From: Chryseobacterium mulctrae
Lineage (GTDB): Bacteria > Bacteroidota > Bacteroidia > Flavobacteriales > Weeksellaceae
Reading direction: 5' to 3'
Assembly (NCBI RefSeq): GCF_006175945.1
Contig: NZ_VAJL01000001.1
Coordinates: 124,001 to 188,000, forward strand
Length of the DNA: 64,000 nt
Shown: piece after piece, positions 62,526 to 64,000 of the stretch
Numbering within the stretch: position 1 is the stretch's first letter
How the letters are laid out: every line of letters begins with the position of its first letter
The notes under the pieces: model-generated
Database searches by the model: none
The model's input: the letters and a program-made list of their open reading frames with translations, nothing else
Told to the model about the DNA's origin: nothing
Position numbers and translations under genes: made by a program

Positions 62526-63260
62526 ATGGATCAGAAGAAATTATACGGACGTTGGAACTTTTGGGAAGAATTTGTAAGCTATCCTATGATGGTCTATTAT
62601 CGGATCAGGGGAGAAAACATTCAAAAGATGTTGTCAAAAAGAATCGACAAAGCCAAAAAGAAAGCCAGCAAAATTATTCTTACTGAGAAAATGAAAAACG
62701 AGTTTTTGATACAGTATGAAAAGTTGGAGAATTTTTTCAGCTCTCACTTCAAAGACATCGATATATCAAGAAATCACAATTTTGAGGAGAAAATCAATTA
62801 TTGTTTAGATGAATATCGAAAAGAATCCACCTGCTTAATAACTTCAAGTAACCTAATGAAGTTACAGGGGAATTTTCTAAGTGGTGCTGAAACTACCCTT
62901 TTTCTATATTTTGCTTTAGAAAGTAAAACAAAAAGAGAAATTCGCCTGTCGGATATTATGATAGGTGAAAACAGTTCTAAAATTTTCATTGATTTTTTGA
63001 AAGACAAAAAGTTCATCGATGAAAATCACAACCTAATCGTAGATCAGAAATCTTCTTTCATCAGAATCCACCGATTCTTAAAGGACAATCATATTATTAA
63101 TCCGGATTTTCAAGACACCACTATTATTGAGGCGATGGAAAACGAATATAATACCAAGTTTGACAAGGGAACATTTTCAAGAGCTATCACTGTTAAACCC
63201 AATGATTTTGAAGAAGATATTTATCAAAAATTATCTAAGCTATTTAATATAAGGTATTAA
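62526..63260 (+). CDS. Integrase-associated protein of unknown function, right copy
   Basis: A 244-residue paralog of the protein at 36590. The same layout is kept: KLYGRWNFWEEFVSYPMMVY, SHFKDIDISRNHNFEEKI, FLSGAETTLFLYFALESKTK and KSSFIRIHRFLKDNHIINPD. Differences are mostly conservative, so both are under selection. Here it has its own upstream region because of the inserted gene. Confidence 0.7.
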   Translation: MDQKKLYGRWNFWEEFVSYPMMVYYRIRGENIQKMLSKRIDKAKKKASKIILTEKMKNEFLIQYEKLENFFSSHFKDIDISRNHNFEEKINYCLDEYRKESTCLITSSNLMKLQGNFLSGAETTLFLYFALESKTKREIRLSDIMIGENSSKIFIDFLKDKKFIDENHNLIVDQKSSFIRIHRFLKDNHIINPDFQDTTIIEAMENEYNTKFDKGTFSRAITVKPNDFEEDIYQKLSKLFNIRY

Positions 63261-63397
63261 ATTTTCGTAGTCGGGTAAAATTTCATCATTAGCCATTCCA
63301 ATCGTACTATTATGTATATTTGATAGTTAGTGCAATTATAAAACGAACTGCAAAATGGAAAATCTTAAAATCGTAAATAAATATCCAATATTAACTG

Positions 63398-63916
63398 ATG
63401 TCAAAAAAAATTGACGATAATTTGATTGTTCTAAAATTCAGCAACCACCAATATTTTGATTTAGAAAATGATATTTATGAGTTGAACATATTTGGGAATG
63501 AGGTAGCTAAAAGCATTGACCTTATCAAAAAATATAATTTAAATACCGAAACAGTTATTGTAGATGAAATAAACGAACTTGATTTTTTTGTTGGTAATAT
63601 GGATGAATCACCAGATTGGGGAGATTGGAACGGAAATTTTTCTATGACTTTTGAAAGATATAGTGGTCAGTTTTCTGAAAAAACTCAAGAAGATTGGGAA
63701 AATGAATTAATGTTTCTGATTGGAGACCAAGTTAGAACTAAGGCATTCCAATCAGTAATTGATGTTAAATTTAGAAGCGCTAAATTTGAACAAACAAAAA
63801 AAATGATTATAGAAAATCAAATAGAACCAAAAATTCAGGATAATTTGATTTTGCTATTAAATAAAATTCAAAATCTTGATGACGGAGAATTTTATCATAC
63901 TTTTATGAATAGATAA
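63398..63916 (+). CDS. Unknown acidic 172-residue protein
   Basis: An acidic protein (DESPDWGDWNGNFSMTFERYS; NELDFFVGNMDE) without recognised domain. An ATG at 63355 opens MENLKIVNKYPILTDVKK, which would run into IDDNLIVLKFS of this gene if the A8 run at 63403-63410 had one base less. So the true start may be 63355 with a one-base slip. TATATTTG at 63315-63322 is a possible -7 box for that start. The acidic, compact form would suit an immunity or anti-restriction protein; this is a guess. Confidence 0.55.
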   Translation: MSKKIDDNLIVLKFSNHQYFDLENDIYELNIFGNEVAKSIDLIKKYNLNTETVIVDEINELDFFVGNMDESPDWGDWNGNFSMTFERYSGQFSEKTQEDWENELMFLIGDQVRTKAFQSVIDVKFRSAKFEQTKKMIIENQIEPKIQDNLILLLNKIQNLDDGEFYHTFMNR

Positions 63917-64000
63917 AAAAATAGATTAAAGAGTAATTGCCAGAGCGGTTTTGCAATAGTGGGTAAAACTGCAAAGTTCAACGGCAGTTCTTCGATTGAA

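Overview
The window looks like chromosomal DNA of a flavobacterium of the Chryseobacterium/Weeksellaceae type. The DNA is AT-rich. Several promoters have the Bacteroidota form TTG-N18-TAnnTTTG. The gene families are characteristic of the phylum: SusC/SusD pairs, DUF6520-like small secreted proteins, surface proteins whose mature N-terminus begins VGINT/IGIGTT, and a di-heme succinate:quinone reductase. The genus is an inference; no rRNA or marker gene is present.

Bases 1-27000 are mostly ordinary core or near-core genes. They include an HxlR regulator, a DNA-alkylation-repair-type gene broken by one in-frame stop, and secreted proteins of unknown role. A C4-dicarboxylate block follows: porin, DASS transporter and the sdhCAB operon. 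Next is a tripartite efflux operon on the minus strand (TolC, HlyD and two ABC-2 permeases, no ATPase). Then come an AraC regulator with a TetX-like flavin monooxygenase, a MocR regulator with two near-identical operator sites that also controls a PhzF-family enzyme, a CLC chloride channel with CBS domains, and three tandem paralogous surface proteins. A dispersed repeat of about 190 bp with terminal inverted repeats occurs twice.

Bases 27100-34900 are accessory and partly decayed. A MccF-like S66 peptidase is split by an IS3-family element, and the tandem-GNAT gene behind it carries a frameshift. They are followed by a second MocR regulator divergent from a GNAT, a tRNA-like sequence without a normal anticodon loop, a mug-type DNA glycosylase and a cold-shock protein.

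Bases 34900-64000 are a mosaic of mobile elements. Two copies of one integration module (34923-37324 and 59893-63260) each carry the same attachment-like region with a tRNA-Ser-like segment, a tyrosine integrase and an unknown 244-residue protein. The left copy continues into an excisionase-like protein, an SF3-type helicase with a frameshift, an array of TGATGAG iterons and the start of a CHC2-type primase. The primase is cut off by an IS21-family element. Two indistinguishable IS21 copies in opposite orientation (39359-41975 and 54400-57016) bracket about 12.4 kb of cargo. That cargo holds a SusC/SusD/TlpA-DUF3738 uptake locus and a very AT-rich block: an XRE-type regulator, an unknown 230-residue protein, a 707-residue reverse transcriptase and an overlapping nitrilase-fold enzyme. 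Beyond the right IS lie a UvrD-type helicase missing its N-terminus and a CTnDOT-type integrase divergent from the second integration module.

The most interesting system is the reverse transcriptase-nitrilase pair. It resembles type 1 defence-associated reverse transcriptases (DRT1/UG1, RT fused to nitrilase), but here the two activities are separate overlapping genes with all recognisable catalytic residues intact, carried inside an IS21-bounded segment.
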